From positions 1 to 45,251 of the forward strand of contig NZ_LXEW01000013.1 of assembly GCF_001655055.1 (NCBI RefSeq): 45,251 nt of DNA, read 5' to 3'. Under the pieces are notes generated by a model. It had not been told where the DNA came from. It saw only the letters and a program-made list of their open reading frames with translations, and searched no databases. Of the stretch, positions 24,520 to 32,482 are shown one piece after another. This stretch comes from Providencia heimbachae ATCC 35613 (GTDB lineage Bacteria > Pseudomonadota > Gammaproteobacteria > Enterobacterales > Enterobacteriaceae). The stretch's first letter is position 1. Each line of letters opens with the position of its first letter. The position numbers were made by a program, and so were the translations under genes.

Positions 24520-24630
24520 TAGTTTAAAAGTATGCTTGACAGATTGGTGATCTAGGTTGTTTTTACATCAAAACATGACTAATAGTTACATTTGTTTTTA
24601 ATAAACCTAAAGCACTAAACCTTATTATGT

Positions 24631-25410
24631 TTATTTTGTCACTTTACTAAATGCTCGTTCCGCTATACTTTCCTCAACATAACACTTGCTGGCTAATTTT
24701 TCATAAAATGGCTTCCAATTACGAGACCAAGAGGATTGAGTTAAGTCAGGTACCATGCGCTTGATGGCATTATAAGCTACTGACGATGGTACTCGTTTGA
24801 ATCCGCGACCTGCACATCGTGGACAGAACTTAAAAATATCCACCCCCTGTAAAATCGTTTGCTCTTCATCAAGTACCTTTCCTCTCCCCCTGCAACGACA
24901 GCGGTGTGTTAATTGGCCTTTACCATTGCAAGGAACGCATAACTCTTCGACCTTTTCATTTTCAATCCACGGCTCAATGACTACGGTACCATCGAGTCTC
25001 GTTATACCAGGATGTTTAGTGACATCTTTGCGGCTATAAATAAGCCCCTTTCCGCTACACACTGAACACTGACAAACCGAACCTGCTGAACGTGCATAAT
25101 CTTCAAATGCCATCTTGGCCAGAACAATTAAACAATAACCCAGTTTCTTGCCAGCTGCTTTGCGAACCAGCTTAGGTGTAATTTTTTTAGCATATTGGGT
25201 TAAAGCTTCCACTGTAGAAAACTTATCCTCTTCGCTAACATCATTTTTTGCCAGAAAAGCCGTCATGCCAAATTTAGCTTGTGATTCAGTCATTCCCATA
25301 GCCGCCATGATATCCGTACCTGTAATCCTGTCAGGGGATGTGCAGCCCGCGACATTACCGAATGTCGGTGACTTAGGATGAAAGTTTTTTAATGCATTTT
25401 CTAACTTCAT
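24631..25410 (-). CDS. Q-type antitermination protein with zinc modules
   Basis: 259 residues. Four CxxC/CxC-type motifs (CQCSVCSGKG, CVPCNGKG, CRCRGRGK, CPRCAGRG; about 113-210) form a DnaJ-like double zinc finger, followed by 'VPSSVAYNAIKRMVPDL' helix. This fits the large phage antitermination protein family (phage 82/80 Q type), which modifies RNA polymerase at the late promoter. It is the last early gene, 4-bp overlap with the DUF968 gene, and the late terminators in this phage need such an activity. Confidence 0.82.
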   Translation of the reverse strand: MKLENALKNFHPKSPTFGNVAGCTSPDRITGTDIMAAMGMTESQAKFGMTAFLAKNDVSEEDKFSTVEALTQYAKKITPKLVRKAAGKKLGYCLIVLAKMAFEDYARSAGSVCQCSVCSGKGLIYSRKDVTKHPGITRLDGTVVIEPWIENEKVEELCVPCNGKGQLTHRCRCRGRGKVLDEEQTILQGVDIFKFCPRCAGRGFKRVPSSVAYNAIKRMVPDLTQSSWSRNWKPFYEKLASKCYVEESIAERAFSKVTK

Positions 25411-25964
25411 TTGGCTTCCCCTTTACCATTTAATACACCTAGGCCAATAGAGCGATCTAAAAAATGAAATAAAAAATCTATTTGGCTCCCATGCTCTCTT
25501 TCCCACCCCTTTGGATCCTTATGCAACTCGCTGTGGTGAACCCTGCATAAAGGGATAGTGAATAAATCATGTGCTTTTGTACCCATACCGCCTTGTCCAT
25601 ATCCGATAATATGATGAGCATCATCCGCAGTAGCACCACACACGCAACATGGTTGAGATTTAACCCACTGCAAATACTTCACGTTTTCCCATCGTTGTAA
25701 CTTTGGCTTTTTCATGAAGCTTGCTGGTGGCTCTGGATCAATAGATAAGTTTAGTACCGGCGTTAATGACTCAATCTCATTCAGCGTCTTGCTATGGTGT
25801 TGTAGGGAAAGTGTAATAAGTCCTGACTCTTTATGCTTTAATTCATCGGGTAACGTCATTAACAGCATTCGCCCACTGAATGTATTTAAATGAGCGCCTG
25901 GTCTAAATATCACTGAACCAATTTCAGGAACGATAATTGGTGTTAGTATCCATTTATAATTCAT
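25407..25964 (-). CDS. DUF968 HNH-type protein
   Basis: 185 residues. Zinc/HNH core: PCCVCGATADDAHHIIG (about 112-128) and 'IPLCRVHHSELHKDP' (about 145-160). DUF968 proteins occur in the recombination block of lambdoid phages beside RusA, replacing nin genes; nuclease activity is inferred. Four-base overlaps on both sides show translational coupling to RusA and Q. Confidence 0.88.
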   Translation of the reverse strand: MNYKWILTPIIVPEIGSVIFRPGAHLNTFSGRMLLMTLPDELKHKESGLITLSLQHHSKTLNEIESLTPVLNLSIDPEPPASFMKKPKLQRWENVKYLQWVKSQPCCVCGATADDAHHIIGYGQGGMGTKAHDLFTIPLCRVHHSELHKDPKGWEREHGSQIDFLFHFLDRSIGLGVLNGKGEAK

Positions 25965-26335
25965 GCAATTCCCCCATGTCTGCTGATAGTGATCTCAAAA
26001 CGTCCACCCTTCACGACCTCACACCATTCCATTTCTACCCGCTTAACTTGGTCATCATCTCTCCAAACACCTGCATGAGTTAATGCATCAAAAGGAGCTT
26101 TTAGATAATTATCAATATCCCTACGTTGTCTTGTCGGTGGATACATTTTTACTATGACTGAAACTGGTTCAGTTATTGCTGTAGGGATCTTGCGTAATTG
26201 TTCATAAACCGCAGCAATTGCATTGGCTCGAAATTTACGTCCAGCAGCGCTGATTAATGTTTTCCCATTAACATTCCGCCAGCATGCGTTGACACTCGGT
26301 GGGAATGGTAAAGTAAGAAAAATTGTTCTACTCAT
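25961..26335 (-). CDS. rusA: Holliday junction resolvase RusA
   Basis: 124 residues. The acidic residues D73 and D75 (RRDIDNYLKAPFDAL) and D93-D95 (GVWRDDDQV) match E. coli RusA D70, D72 and D91. It cuts four-way junctions made during phage recombination or replication before packaging. Typical length (E. coli 120). Confidence 0.95.
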   Translation of the reverse strand: MSRTIFLTLPFPPSVNACWRNVNGKTLISAAGRKFRANAIAAVYEQLRKIPTAITEPVSVIVKMYPPTRQRRDIDNYLKAPFDALTHAGVWRDDDQVKRVEMEWCEVVKGGRFEITISRHGGIA

Positions 26336-27318
26336 GCTGCCACCTTCCTGCTTTTGTGTTCGAAAACTAATTCTCTAACTTCACATGTACCCAGCAGTGC
26401 ATCATTAAAATCGCCCTTGTCAGGCCAACGTACGCTAACTAGATCAACATCGTTATTAGCCATTAGATTTCGGTTAGCACATTCAAATGCCGCAGCATGA
26501 CCTGTTGCACTCCAATCAGTATCAGCAAACACAATCAAGTGCCTAACACCCTTAGGAGCAATAAATTTAGTCATGTGATTCGCATTCATCGTTGACCATG
26601 TATTGACGTTATAAATTTGTTTACATGAAAGGGCTGTTTCTATTCCTTCAGCGATGCCTAGCGTTGATGCAACTGGAAACATGCGGATCGCCACTGACTC
26701 GGCATAATCAAGGTACTTTTCGTCCTGCAGTGAATTCATTTTTTTCACTATAGGAACAGGCGCTTTCTTCGCTCCGTTTAGGTAAGTGCGATGCAAGTAG
26801 CAGGCTTTCCCTTTGCTGTCCGTGGCAAGCGCCCACATAGCTTGAAAATGCTGAGTACCACCGGCTAATCTAACGGGTTGATTTTCACAAAATCTGACAT
26901 GCTCAGCAGGAAGTGAGAATATTCCACGCTCATGCAAATACTGGGCTGCTGAAGTGTTTTTTAAATCAGGCATACCCGCAAAACAGGAAATTAACTTCTT
27001 CTGGTATTCTGCTTTTGAATCTACTGTGGGCTGCTTCGGTACTTCCTTTTGTCTGATGTTTCCAAGAAGCTGATCAACCTCATCCGCCAATAATTTAAAT
27101 TCTTTACCTTGGGTTCTTTCTAATAATTGAAAACCAGTACCGGCGCTACATTTGCAAATATAAGTCCCACGACCATCTTTATCATCAATTCTAAACTTAC
27201 CTTTTTGTTCGCAAATCGGGCACTTACCTTTAAAGTGCTTTTTCCCAGTAATCGGTGGCAAACTATAATATGCAAATATTTTTGCCCAGTTCCCCTGTGC
27301 AGCATCAATCGTATTCAC
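26332..27318 (-). CDS. DNA primase with zinc finger and Toprim domain
   Basis: 328 residues. N-terminal zinc-binding domain C34-x2-C37...C53-x-C55 (approximate; CPICEQKGKFRI, YICKCSAG), then an intermediate part, and a C-terminal Toprim domain with AEGIETALS and FADTDWSATG giving the acidic triad. It resembles the P4 alpha/gp4 N-terminal primase without a fused helicase. The helicase is encoded by the gene directly upstream (4-bp overlap). Confidence 0.9.
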   Translation of the reverse strand: MNTIDAAQGNWAKIFAYYSLPPITGKKHFKGKCPICEQKGKFRIDDKDGRGTYICKCSAGTGFQLLERTQGKEFKLLADEVDQLLGNIRQKEVPKQPTVDSKAEYQKKLISCFAGMPDLKNTSAAQYLHERGIFSLPAEHVRFCENQPVRLAGGTQHFQAMWALATDSKGKACYLHRTYLNGAKKAPVPIVKKMNSLQDEKYLDYAESVAIRMFPVASTLGIAEGIETALSCKQIYNVNTWSTMNANHMTKFIAPKGVRHLIVFADTDWSATGHAAAFECANRNLMANNDVDLVSVRWPDKGDFNDALLGTCEVRELVFEHKSRKVAA

Positions 27319-28880
27319 AGTAAAGCTCCTTGCTGTGGCTGAATATTTAAATTGCTTCTAATTTGTTCAATTTGTTCTTTAGATTTTTGTTTGGCTTTAA
27401 CGTATTTAATTTGCTTATGTTTGATGTAATTACTGACTTCAGGCGTTAATTCTTGAGGTGTTTCATGTAGCCCTCTTGGAAAACTACCGAATTTGTCTTT
27501 GTAGGTATTGGCAACCCAGCCATCACTTAGCGGCTTTTTCTCAAGTGAACGAATGTTTTGGTAATATTTGAGTTGCGAATAAAAACTTTGCTTTTCTTGC
27601 TGGGTATGTACCTTGGGTTTCTTACTCATTTTTTTGATATTACGGCTAGAATCGACCTCAATATCTTCACCGGCTAAAGGCTTGAATCCACACTTAGGGC
27701 AAACATAAACGCCGGCAGGTTTCATGTAATGGCAAGCGGTACATTCTTTAGGGGTTTTCTCGCGCTTTTCTTGCTCACGAACGCTGTTGACTTCTTTCAT
27801 ACCGTCATTTTTGCTTGGGAGTTCGTCATATTCAATGTCATCAGGAAAACCCAAGCGCAGTACAGAGCCTGAGTGATCGAAAATAAGGCATTTGTCTTTA
27901 CCGTGGGCTTTTCGTAACCCGCGACCAATACACTGAACCCAACGGATTTCTGATTTTGTCGGACGGGCGTAAATGATGCATCGAACATCACTATCAAAAC
28001 CCGCAACAAGTGTGCCGACATTAACAATGATCTTGGTTGCACCCTGCTCGAAACGATGAATAATAACTCGGCGCTCATCATGCGGTGTATCAGCAGTAAT
28101 GACTTCCGCATTGACGCCAGCACGGTTGAAAGCCACTGTCACAAAGTTGGCATGACTCACGGTGACGCAAAAGCAAATCGTAGGTAGGTTTTCACCATTG
28201 ATTAACCAGTTATCAACCAGATCACCAACAAGGTCTGCACCCGACATGATTTCGGCAATTTCAGCTTCTTTGTAATCTGTTCCAAACTCCCGGCTACGCA
28301 CAGATTGAACCTGAGACAAATCAGGTTTAGTCGGCGCATAAAATTCATATCGACTAAGATCACCTCGCTGAATGAGTTCTTTCATCGTCGTTGGTTTAAT
28401 CAGTGTTTCGTAATATTCACCCAGAAAAGGGGAAAAGGGTGTGCCTGATAAGCCAATCACCTTGATTTCAGTATCACGGATAACTTCTAAAATTTTCTTA
28501 CGGCGAAGATGGGCCTCATCGATAATTAATAAATCAATATTGTCGGGAAATTCACGACGAATGACGGTATCTGCAGAGGCAATTTGAATTAATTTTGTCG
28601 GGTCATAATTTGGGTGGTTAGCCCAAACAAAACCGATTTCTTCCATTGGAATACCGTATTCCTGAAAACGCTCAGACGTTTGAGCAATCAGATTTGTATA
28701 TGGCGCTAAAAACATCACTCGCATGTCCCGCTTGAGATAACCGTTGGTGATAAATGCCGCCAGTCCTGTTTTACCACTCCCTGTTGGGCTATAAATCATA
28801 AATGTACGGTTTTGCTTCCAACGCTCACGCAGCATCGCTAAACCGCGTTCCTGTGCAAAATTAGGTGTGATATTTAACAT
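27315..28880 (-). CDS. DEAD/DEAH-box SF2 helicase
   Basis: 521 residues. Motif I SPTGSGKTG (about 30-38), motif II IIDEAH (about 119-124), LSGTPF, and motif VI QCIGRGLRKAHG (about 318-329). A zinc ribbon CTACHYMKPAGVYVCPKCGF follows near 385-405 and a basic C-terminus. With the primase it forms the phage replication module and probably opens the origin. It is preceded by a 246-bp gap. Confidence 0.93.
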   Translation of the reverse strand: MLNITPNFAQERGLAMLRERWKQNRTFMIYSPTGSGKTGLAAFITNGYLKRDMRVMFLAPYTNLIAQTSERFQEYGIPMEEIGFVWANHPNYDPTKLIQIASADTVIRREFPDNIDLLIIDEAHLRRKKILEVIRDTEIKVIGLSGTPFSPFLGEYYETLIKPTTMKELIQRGDLSRYEFYAPTKPDLSQVQSVRSREFGTDYKEAEIAEIMSGADLVGDLVDNWLINGENLPTICFCVTVSHANFVTVAFNRAGVNAEVITADTPHDERRVIIHRFEQGATKIIVNVGTLVAGFDSDVRCIIYARPTKSEIRWVQCIGRGLRKAHGKDKCLIFDHSGSVLRLGFPDDIEYDELPSKNDGMKEVNSVREQEKREKTPKECTACHYMKPAGVYVCPKCGFKPLAGEDIEVDSSRNIKKMSKKPKVHTQQEKQSFYSQLKYYQNIRSLEKKPLSDGWVANTYKDKFGSFPRGLHETPQELTPEVSNYIKHKQIKYVKAKQKSKEQIEQIRSNLNIQPQQGALL

Positions 28881-28989
28881 ACGTTCCTCTCTTGATAATT
28901 TGCCCTGCCAATAATGAGGCTGTTTTACTTATTACCATCTGGACGTCTAAGCGGCTGGTGGTCTTTTTTAACTGCACAGTGATCTGTAT

Positions 28990-29100
28990 TTAAGATCTGT
29001 GCCCTTCCTTGGCTGTGCCTTCCCCTACACCCCTTTCAAAGATCACCCCCCTTACCCCCCTAGAAAGTTTCCCCCTCTTCCCCAAAATCAATTTAGACAT
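28990..29100 (-). CDS. Small ORF, 36 aa, Gly/Arg-rich
   Basis: ATG 29098-29100, reading MSKLILGKRGKLSRGVRGVI then FERGVGEGTAKEGHRS. It is written over the G-tract cluster, so Gly and Arg codons dominate for compositional reasons. No clear ribosome site. May be a chance frame. Confidence 0.28.
   Translation of the reverse strand: MSKLILGKRGKLSRGVRGVIFERGVGEGTAKEGHRS
29022..29083 (-). other. Six G-tracts in 62 nt (possible quadruplex / origin element)
   Basis: Minus strand has G runs of 4, 5, 6, 6, 4 and 4, with the C runs visible on plus at 29022-29025, 29030-29033, 29046-29051, 29055-29060, 29071-29075 and 29080-29083. Very unusual in this AT-rich phage. It sits just upstream of helicase and primase, beside an imperfect inverted repeat CACAGTGATCTG/AGATCTGTG (28975-29001). 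Confidence 0.6.
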
Positions 29101-29126
29101 CTAGACACCCAAACCTCCAAAGTGAA

Positions 29127-29405
29127 TTATTGAATCACTGTTAGTGGTTTTGATGTGTATCCTTGGACAGATCTTGATAAACGACGAACAAATCGTCTAA
29201 GCCGAGTGTTTGCCTCATGACGCGCAAAATTATCTTTTCGATAAGACACTGGCTCTTCATCCCAAAATCGTTGATAAACTTCTGAGTAAGCCACCAGCGC
29301 CCTATTTCTAGCGCTTGATGGCAGTTGCAATAACATTCCCTGAATCCACGCTGCATCTTCAGGACAGTGATACTTAGGCATCGGTATGTTGTGTATCTGA
29401 TACAT
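29127..29405 (-). CDS. Hypothetical early phage protein, 92 aa
   Basis: Helical, basic: PEDAAWIQGMLLQLPSSARN, RALVAYSEVYQRFWDEEPVS, then NTRLRRFVRRLSRSVQ. The pattern 'ARHEANTRLRRFV' is common in small proteins of the early operon of related prophages. It overlaps the Cro-like gene by 32 bp. Function unknown; strongly basic C-terminal part could bind nucleic acid (inference). Confidence 0.72.
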   Translation of the reverse strand: MYQIHNIPMPKYHCPEDAAWIQGMLLQLPSSARNRALVAYSEVYQRFWDEEPVSYRKDNFARHEANTRLRRFVRRLSRSVQGYTSKPLTVIQ

Positions 29406-29595
29406 TGACTAGTCGCTCATAGGTATATGGGATGCAGGGATCGTAGTGACACAAAATTGCTACATCCTCGGGAACTCCACGCCATTTCCACTTCCCCACA
29501 CCTTGACTGCTACGAACCTTCCCCTTAAGTGGATAAGCTTTTCCGATGGCGGCATTTGTTTTATAAATACCTTTTAGAATTTCGTATAAATTCAT
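29374..29595 (-). CDS. Cro/YdaS-like small regulator, 73 aa
   Basis: First gene of the leftward early operon, divergent from the repressor, which is the place of cro. Residues about 30-62 (SSQGVGKWKWRGVPEDVAIL then PYTYERLV) follow the YdaS/Cro pattern 'Q-x-V-x-KW-x-x-RG-V-P'. The N-terminal helices are unusual (GIYKTNAAIGKAYPLKG). The call rests on position and this partial pattern. Confidence 0.5.
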   Translation of the reverse strand: MNLYEILKGIYKTNAAIGKAYPLKGKVRSSQGVGKWKWRGVPEDVAILCHYDPCIPYTYERLVNVSDTQHTDA

Positions 29596-29626
29596 TTAAA
29601 ACCTCTTGAAAGTTTTCTTTCGCTAA

Positions 29627-29655
29627 ATCATAGTAAAAAGTAACCTAGGTTTCAA
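29627..29655 (-). promoter_or_regulatory. Early lytic promoter (pR-like)
   Basis: Minus strand: TTGAAA (29650-29655), 17 bp, TATGAT (29627-29632). Start near 29620, about 25 nt before the Cro-like ATG. The operator at 29640-29653 covers the -35 and spacer, so repressor binding would block it. Confidence 0.72.
29640..29653. promoter_or_regulatory. Operator copy 1
   Basis: GTAACCTAGGTTTC with the perfect 10-bp palindrome AACCTAGGTT (29642-29651). It overlaps pR. On the plus side it falls at the -35 place of the repressor promoter, whose -10 is TATATT (29666-29671), allowing autoregulation. Same 14 bases occur at 30456-30469. Confidence 0.72.
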
Positions 29656-29706
29656 GTTAATTTGATATATTAGTTTCGGAATGAATTTAAATAGAAATGG
29701 TGGATT

Positions 29707-30363
29707 ATGAGCACATTCGGAAAAAGACTTCTCAGCAGACGAACAGAGTTAGGAATGTCACAAGATGACTTGGCAAAATTAACTGGTGTCTCGCGTGTAA
29801 CCATTAGCAAAATTGAGTTAGGCGATTCTCAAGACACAAGATCTGCAAACCTATTCAAAATAGCGTCAGCTTTAAAGTGCTCTCCAAGATGGCTTCTGGA
29901 TGGCACGGAGCAAGTGGATGGGGAGCTTACGGACGGCGCTAACGTATCAAACCCAAGACCAAATGACCCTGCAAAATATACATATCCAAAGCTTAATTGG
30001 ATTAGTGCGGGCTCTTGGAATGGATGCGAGACCACTATCGCGCCTGATGAGTGGATTAGTACGAACATATACGCTGGAGAAAATGGATACTGGCTTGATG
30101 TTAAAGGAGATTCAATGACATCATCTGGTGATTTTTCAATATTTGAGGGAATGCAGGTGCTAGTCTCTCCGATCGAAGAAGCTAGATCAGGTAAGTTTGT
30201 TGTTGCAAGAATCAATGGCTCCGATGAATCAACTTTAAAGCAATATATTGAAGATGGAGGGCAGGCATTCTTAAAGCCATTAAATCCAAGATATCCACTC
30301 ATCCCATTCACGCGAGACTGTGTCATTGAAGGGGTTGTAATGGAGATTAGAATGAAAGTATGA
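29707..30363 (+). CDS. CI-type repressor (HTH + S24 peptidase)
   Basis: 218 residues. N-terminal XRE HTH (about 4-60, GMSQDDLAKLTGVSRVTISK). C-terminal LexA/CI autoprotease: cleavage Ala101-Gly102 (WISAGSW), nucleophile S136 (KGDSM), Lys178 (STLKQY). So it should be inactivated by RecA-stimulated self-cleavage and the prophage induced by SOS. It ends 20 bp before an intrinsic terminator. Confidence 0.94.
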   Translation: MSTFGKRLLSRRTELGMSQDDLAKLTGVSRVTISKIELGDSQDTRSANLFKIASALKCSPRWLLDGTEQVDGELTDGANVSNPRPNDPAKYTYPKLNWISAGSWNGCETTIAPDEWISTNIYAGENGYWLDVKGDSMTSSGDFSIFEGMQVLVSPIEEARSGKFVVARINGSDESTLKQYIEDGGQAFLKPLNPRYPLIPFTRDCVIEGVVMEIRMKV

Positions 30364-30382
30364 CTCAAAAAATATCACTAAA

Positions 30383-30404
30383 GCCGACGAGTGTCGGTTT
30401 TTTT
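30383..30404 (+). terminator. Intrinsic terminator after the repressor gene
   Basis: CCGAC/GTCGG stem, GAGT loop, seven T on the plus strand. It separates the repressor transcript from the accessory operon that begins at 30434. Confidence 0.75.
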
Positions 30405-30433
30405 GTGCCCGAAACTTTTATTTCATCTTTTTA

Positions 30434-30469
30434 TTGACAACTAATTACCCGCTATGTAACCTAGGTTTC
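30434..30469 (+). promoter_or_regulatory. Promoter and operator copy 2 for the accessory operon
   Basis: Perfect -35 TTGACA (30434-30439), 17-bp spacer, -10 TAACCT (30457-30462). The -10 is inside operator copy 2 (GTAACCTAGGTTTC, 30456-30469; palindrome 30458-30467). A repressor bound here would cover the start site. Confidence 0.7.
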
Positions 30470-30495
30470 GTAAACTGTTATCTAGGAGGTATTAA

Positions 30496-30948
30496 ATGAG
30501 CGCCTTAAATCACAATGGTATAAAAATTCAGCTATTGAGTAATCAGATATCTACTTTGCTATTTTGTGCACTTGAATCAAGTTCCTCTATGGAAGTTCAA
30601 ACCTTGATAGAAATGGCAATTGAAAAAAATGAAGTGATTAAATCAGAATTAAATCACGCTCAGATCAAACCTGAAACTACAAAAAATACCATCGCTTCTC
30701 AAAACTCTTTCGCAGATCGCCTAAAGTTTGCCCTAAAAGAACAAAGCGTGACACAAGGTATGCTGGCGGACTGGACTGGAATATCACAAAGTACGATTAG
30801 CTCTATGGCAACGGGTAAGATTAAAGATGTTGATACCCCTAGAGCAGAAGCTATTGCCAAGGCATTGGACGTTAGCTTTATATGGCTGATGCATGGTGAA
30901 GGTGGCATTTATGGTCATGATTTTCCAACCCAAAACAATGGGGCTTAA
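30496..30948 (+). CDS. Second XRE-type regulator with N-terminal extension
   Basis: 150 residues. Helical N-terminal part of about 65 residues (LLSNQISTLLFCALESSSSM) with no recognised fold, then an XRE HTH at about 72-133 (FADRLKFALKEQSVTQGMLA, GISQSTISSMATGK, WLMHGEGG). No S24 peptidase, so not itself an SOS-cleaved repressor. AGGAGGT is 8 nt upstream. It is the first gene of the plus-strand operon and its promoter carries the repressor's operator. Confidence 0.82.
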   Translation: MSALNHNGIKIQLLSNQISTLLFCALESSSSMEVQTLIEMAIEKNEVIKSELNHAQIKPETTKNTIASQNSFADRLKFALKEQSVTQGMLADWTGISQSTISSMATGKIKDVDTPRAEAIAKALDVSFIWLMHGEGGIYGHDFPTQNNGA

Positions 30949-30951
30949 AAA

Positions 30952-31176
30952 ATGCCGACTATACATTATGCGTCAAATACCAACGTACTTAAACCTGATA
31001 TCCGTACAGGTCTGTTTAAGTTCTGCTTCTTTGCTGTAAAGCGTAGTGATCCGCAGGCTAAAGCCGAACGCAAAGAAGTTTATGCAGCCGATTTGAAATC
31101 AGCAAAGTTACAACTGGTTAGCGAATATGTTTTATCACTAGCGTCAAGAATACCTTTAGGGGGAATAAATGTGTAA
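30952..31176 (+). CDS. Icd-like (host cell division inhibitor-like) small protein
   Basis: 74 residues. The C-terminal pattern LVSEYVLSLASRIPLGGINV matches the Icd-like phage family, whose members end in 'FVLSFAGRIPL-x-GVNHV', and the N-terminal part contains FFAVKRSDPQAKAERKEV. Family members were linked with inhibition of host division in P1. It starts 4 nt after the regulator stop without a clear ribosome site, so probably coupled. It overlaps the next gene by 8 bp. Confidence 0.72.
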   Translation: MPTIHYASNTNVLKPDIRTGLFKFCFFAVKRSDPQAKAERKEVYAADLKSAKLQLVSEYVLSLASRIPLGGINV

Positions 31177-31435
31177 TTGCATGAATAGCGTTGCTGAAGA
31201 GTTAAATTCTAAATTAGCACTGAAAGTAACTGAAGGTGGGGTCATTTCTGATACTGAAACAGGTTGGGATAATCAAATGCTTGATTTTTCAGTTGGTAAG
31301 TTTCACGTAATGCTTAATTACAAATTTGCTTATCGTGCCAAGAAGAAAAACGGTGAAATGGCAAAGAACTTAACTCGACTAGATACAGTCGTAAAAATGT
31401 CTCACTGCCCTTTCTGTGGCGAAAAGCAAGATTAA
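31169..31435 (+). CDS. Hypothetical protein with terminal Cys motifs, 88 aa
   Basis: AGGGGG is placed 6 nt before the ATG. Begins MCNCMN and ends SHCPFCGEKQD, so the two CxC/CxxC pairs could bind one zinc. Central beta-rich part with 'FHVMLNYKFAYRAKKKNGEM'. Similar zinc-ribbon phage proteins are common, exact family not recognised. Confidence 0.72.
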   Translation: MCNCMNSVAEELNSKLALKVTEGGVISDTETGWDNQMLDFSVGKFHVMLNYKFAYRAKKKNGEMAKNLTRLDTVVKMSHCPFCGEKQD

Positions 31436-31466
31436 TAAGAGGTGTGACATATCAACTGATAGTCAT

Positions 31467-31547
31467 ATGACAATTGGTATTATTTTAAAAATCGATTCCT
31501 TATTAAACGCCGATTTAAATAGAGCCAATGAGTTACTTAATTTTTAA
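31467..31547 (+). CDS. Very small ORF, 26 aa
   Basis: ATG ACA ATT start, MTIGIILKIDSLLNADLNRA then NELLNF and stop, in the 131-bp gap between two genes. No good ribosome site. Amphipathic helix-like. Low support. Confidence 0.25.
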   Translation: MTIGIILKIDSLLNADLNRANELLNF

Positions 31548-31566
31548 TTAATGGAGTTGTTAGAAA

Positions 31567-31959
31567 ATGAATAATACAACGCTGGTTGAAAATACGATAA
31601 ATGAATTAACCTATGCTGAATCTATTTTGAATATGATTGTAGATAATGACATTAAAGCAGATGGTAGTTTATTTAACTCAATTGAGTCTGTAGTAGAAAA
31701 TATAAGTAGAGCGAAAAAAAACGTTTGTAATATAAGTGCTGATGAAAATAAAAAATCCATTGGTGATATTTTAATTACTAAAAATGAAAATCTTGAAGGC
31801 GCTATCGGCTCTATTCTATCTGTTTTAGAAATGGCGATTAACTTAAGCGCATCAAATGAGCCAAGCAATAAAAACGGAAATCAAGTATCGATAATTAATT
31901 TGATTTTCACTGCAAAATTAAACTTAGAAACAGTTTATGAAAAAATAAGTTTTAACTAA
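31567..31959 (+). CDS. Hypothetical helical protein, 130 aa
   Basis: Acidic, Asn/Ser/Ile-rich, almost all helix: VENTINELTYAESILNMIVD near the N-terminus and 'VSIINLIFTAKLNLETVYEK' near the end, about 45-residue repeat-like pattern (TYAESILNMI / AIGSILSVLEMAI). GGAG is 12 nt upstream. No Cys cluster, no membrane segment. Not recognised. Confidence 0.65.
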   Translation: MNNTTLVENTINELTYAESILNMIVDNDIKADGSLFNSIESVVENISRAKKNVCNISADENKKSIGDILITKNENLEGAIGSILSVLEMAINLSASNEPSNKNGNQVSIINLIFTAKLNLETVYEKISFN

Positions 31960-31988
31960 AAATATCAAAAATACATAGGGCAATAAAT

Positions 31989-32411
31989 ATGAATAACAAA
32001 TCAAAGCCAGTAGAGCTCGCAACAAGGCATGACATTCAAGTAATTACTCGTGAAGTTTATTTGGTCCAGCCTTGCGGTAAAAGTTACTTTACTGAGGATG
32101 CTGCTGTTAATAAATATGCACACATCCTTGCTAGCGATGAATTCCATCAATTAGGTAAATCAACAAACGAGCCTGATATTGAAACACGACTACCCGACGG
32201 TACTCCTGCATTTAAACGGGGAGCTATGACGCCAGAGTATATAGATAGGCAGGCTGAAATATACCAAGAGTTAAAAGAAAAACTCAAAGATGAAAAATGT
32301 ATTTCACGATTAGAGAAAGAATGGCAAAAAGCAAACGATAAGCTTGAAGAAGCAAAAGAAGATGCAGCAATAAAATGCGGAAGGCTGCAAGAAGCAATCA
32401 CTAAAAAATAA
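31989..32411 (+). CDS. Hypothetical protein with C-terminal coiled coil, 140 aa
   Basis: N-terminal half mixed (REVYLVQPCGKSYFTEDAAV), C-terminal half from about 85 a Lys/Glu-rich coiled coil (YQELKEKLKDEKCISRLEKE). It follows the 130-aa gene with a 29-bp gap and continues the plus-strand operon. Not recognised. Confidence 0.68.
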   Translation: MNNKSKPVELATRHDIQVITREVYLVQPCGKSYFTEDAAVNKYAHILASDEFHQLGKSTNEPDIETRLPDGTPAFKRGAMTPEYIDRQAEIYQELKEKLKDEKCISRLEKEWQKANDKLEEAKEDAAIKCGRLQEAITKK

Positions 32412-32482
32412 GCAAATCACCAAATTAAATTTAAATCAGCATCAATGCTGAGGAATTCCTGTATCTAAAGTTAGGAGTTACT

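Noticed and set aside
27797-28123. 108-codon minus-strand frame inside the helicase gene
   Set aside because: Out-of-frame reading of conserved helicase motifs; no independent signal.
29829-30368. 179-codon minus-strand frame opposite the repressor gene
   Set aside because: Lies fully antisense to the clear S24 repressor. No family pattern and no promoter; a shadow frame.
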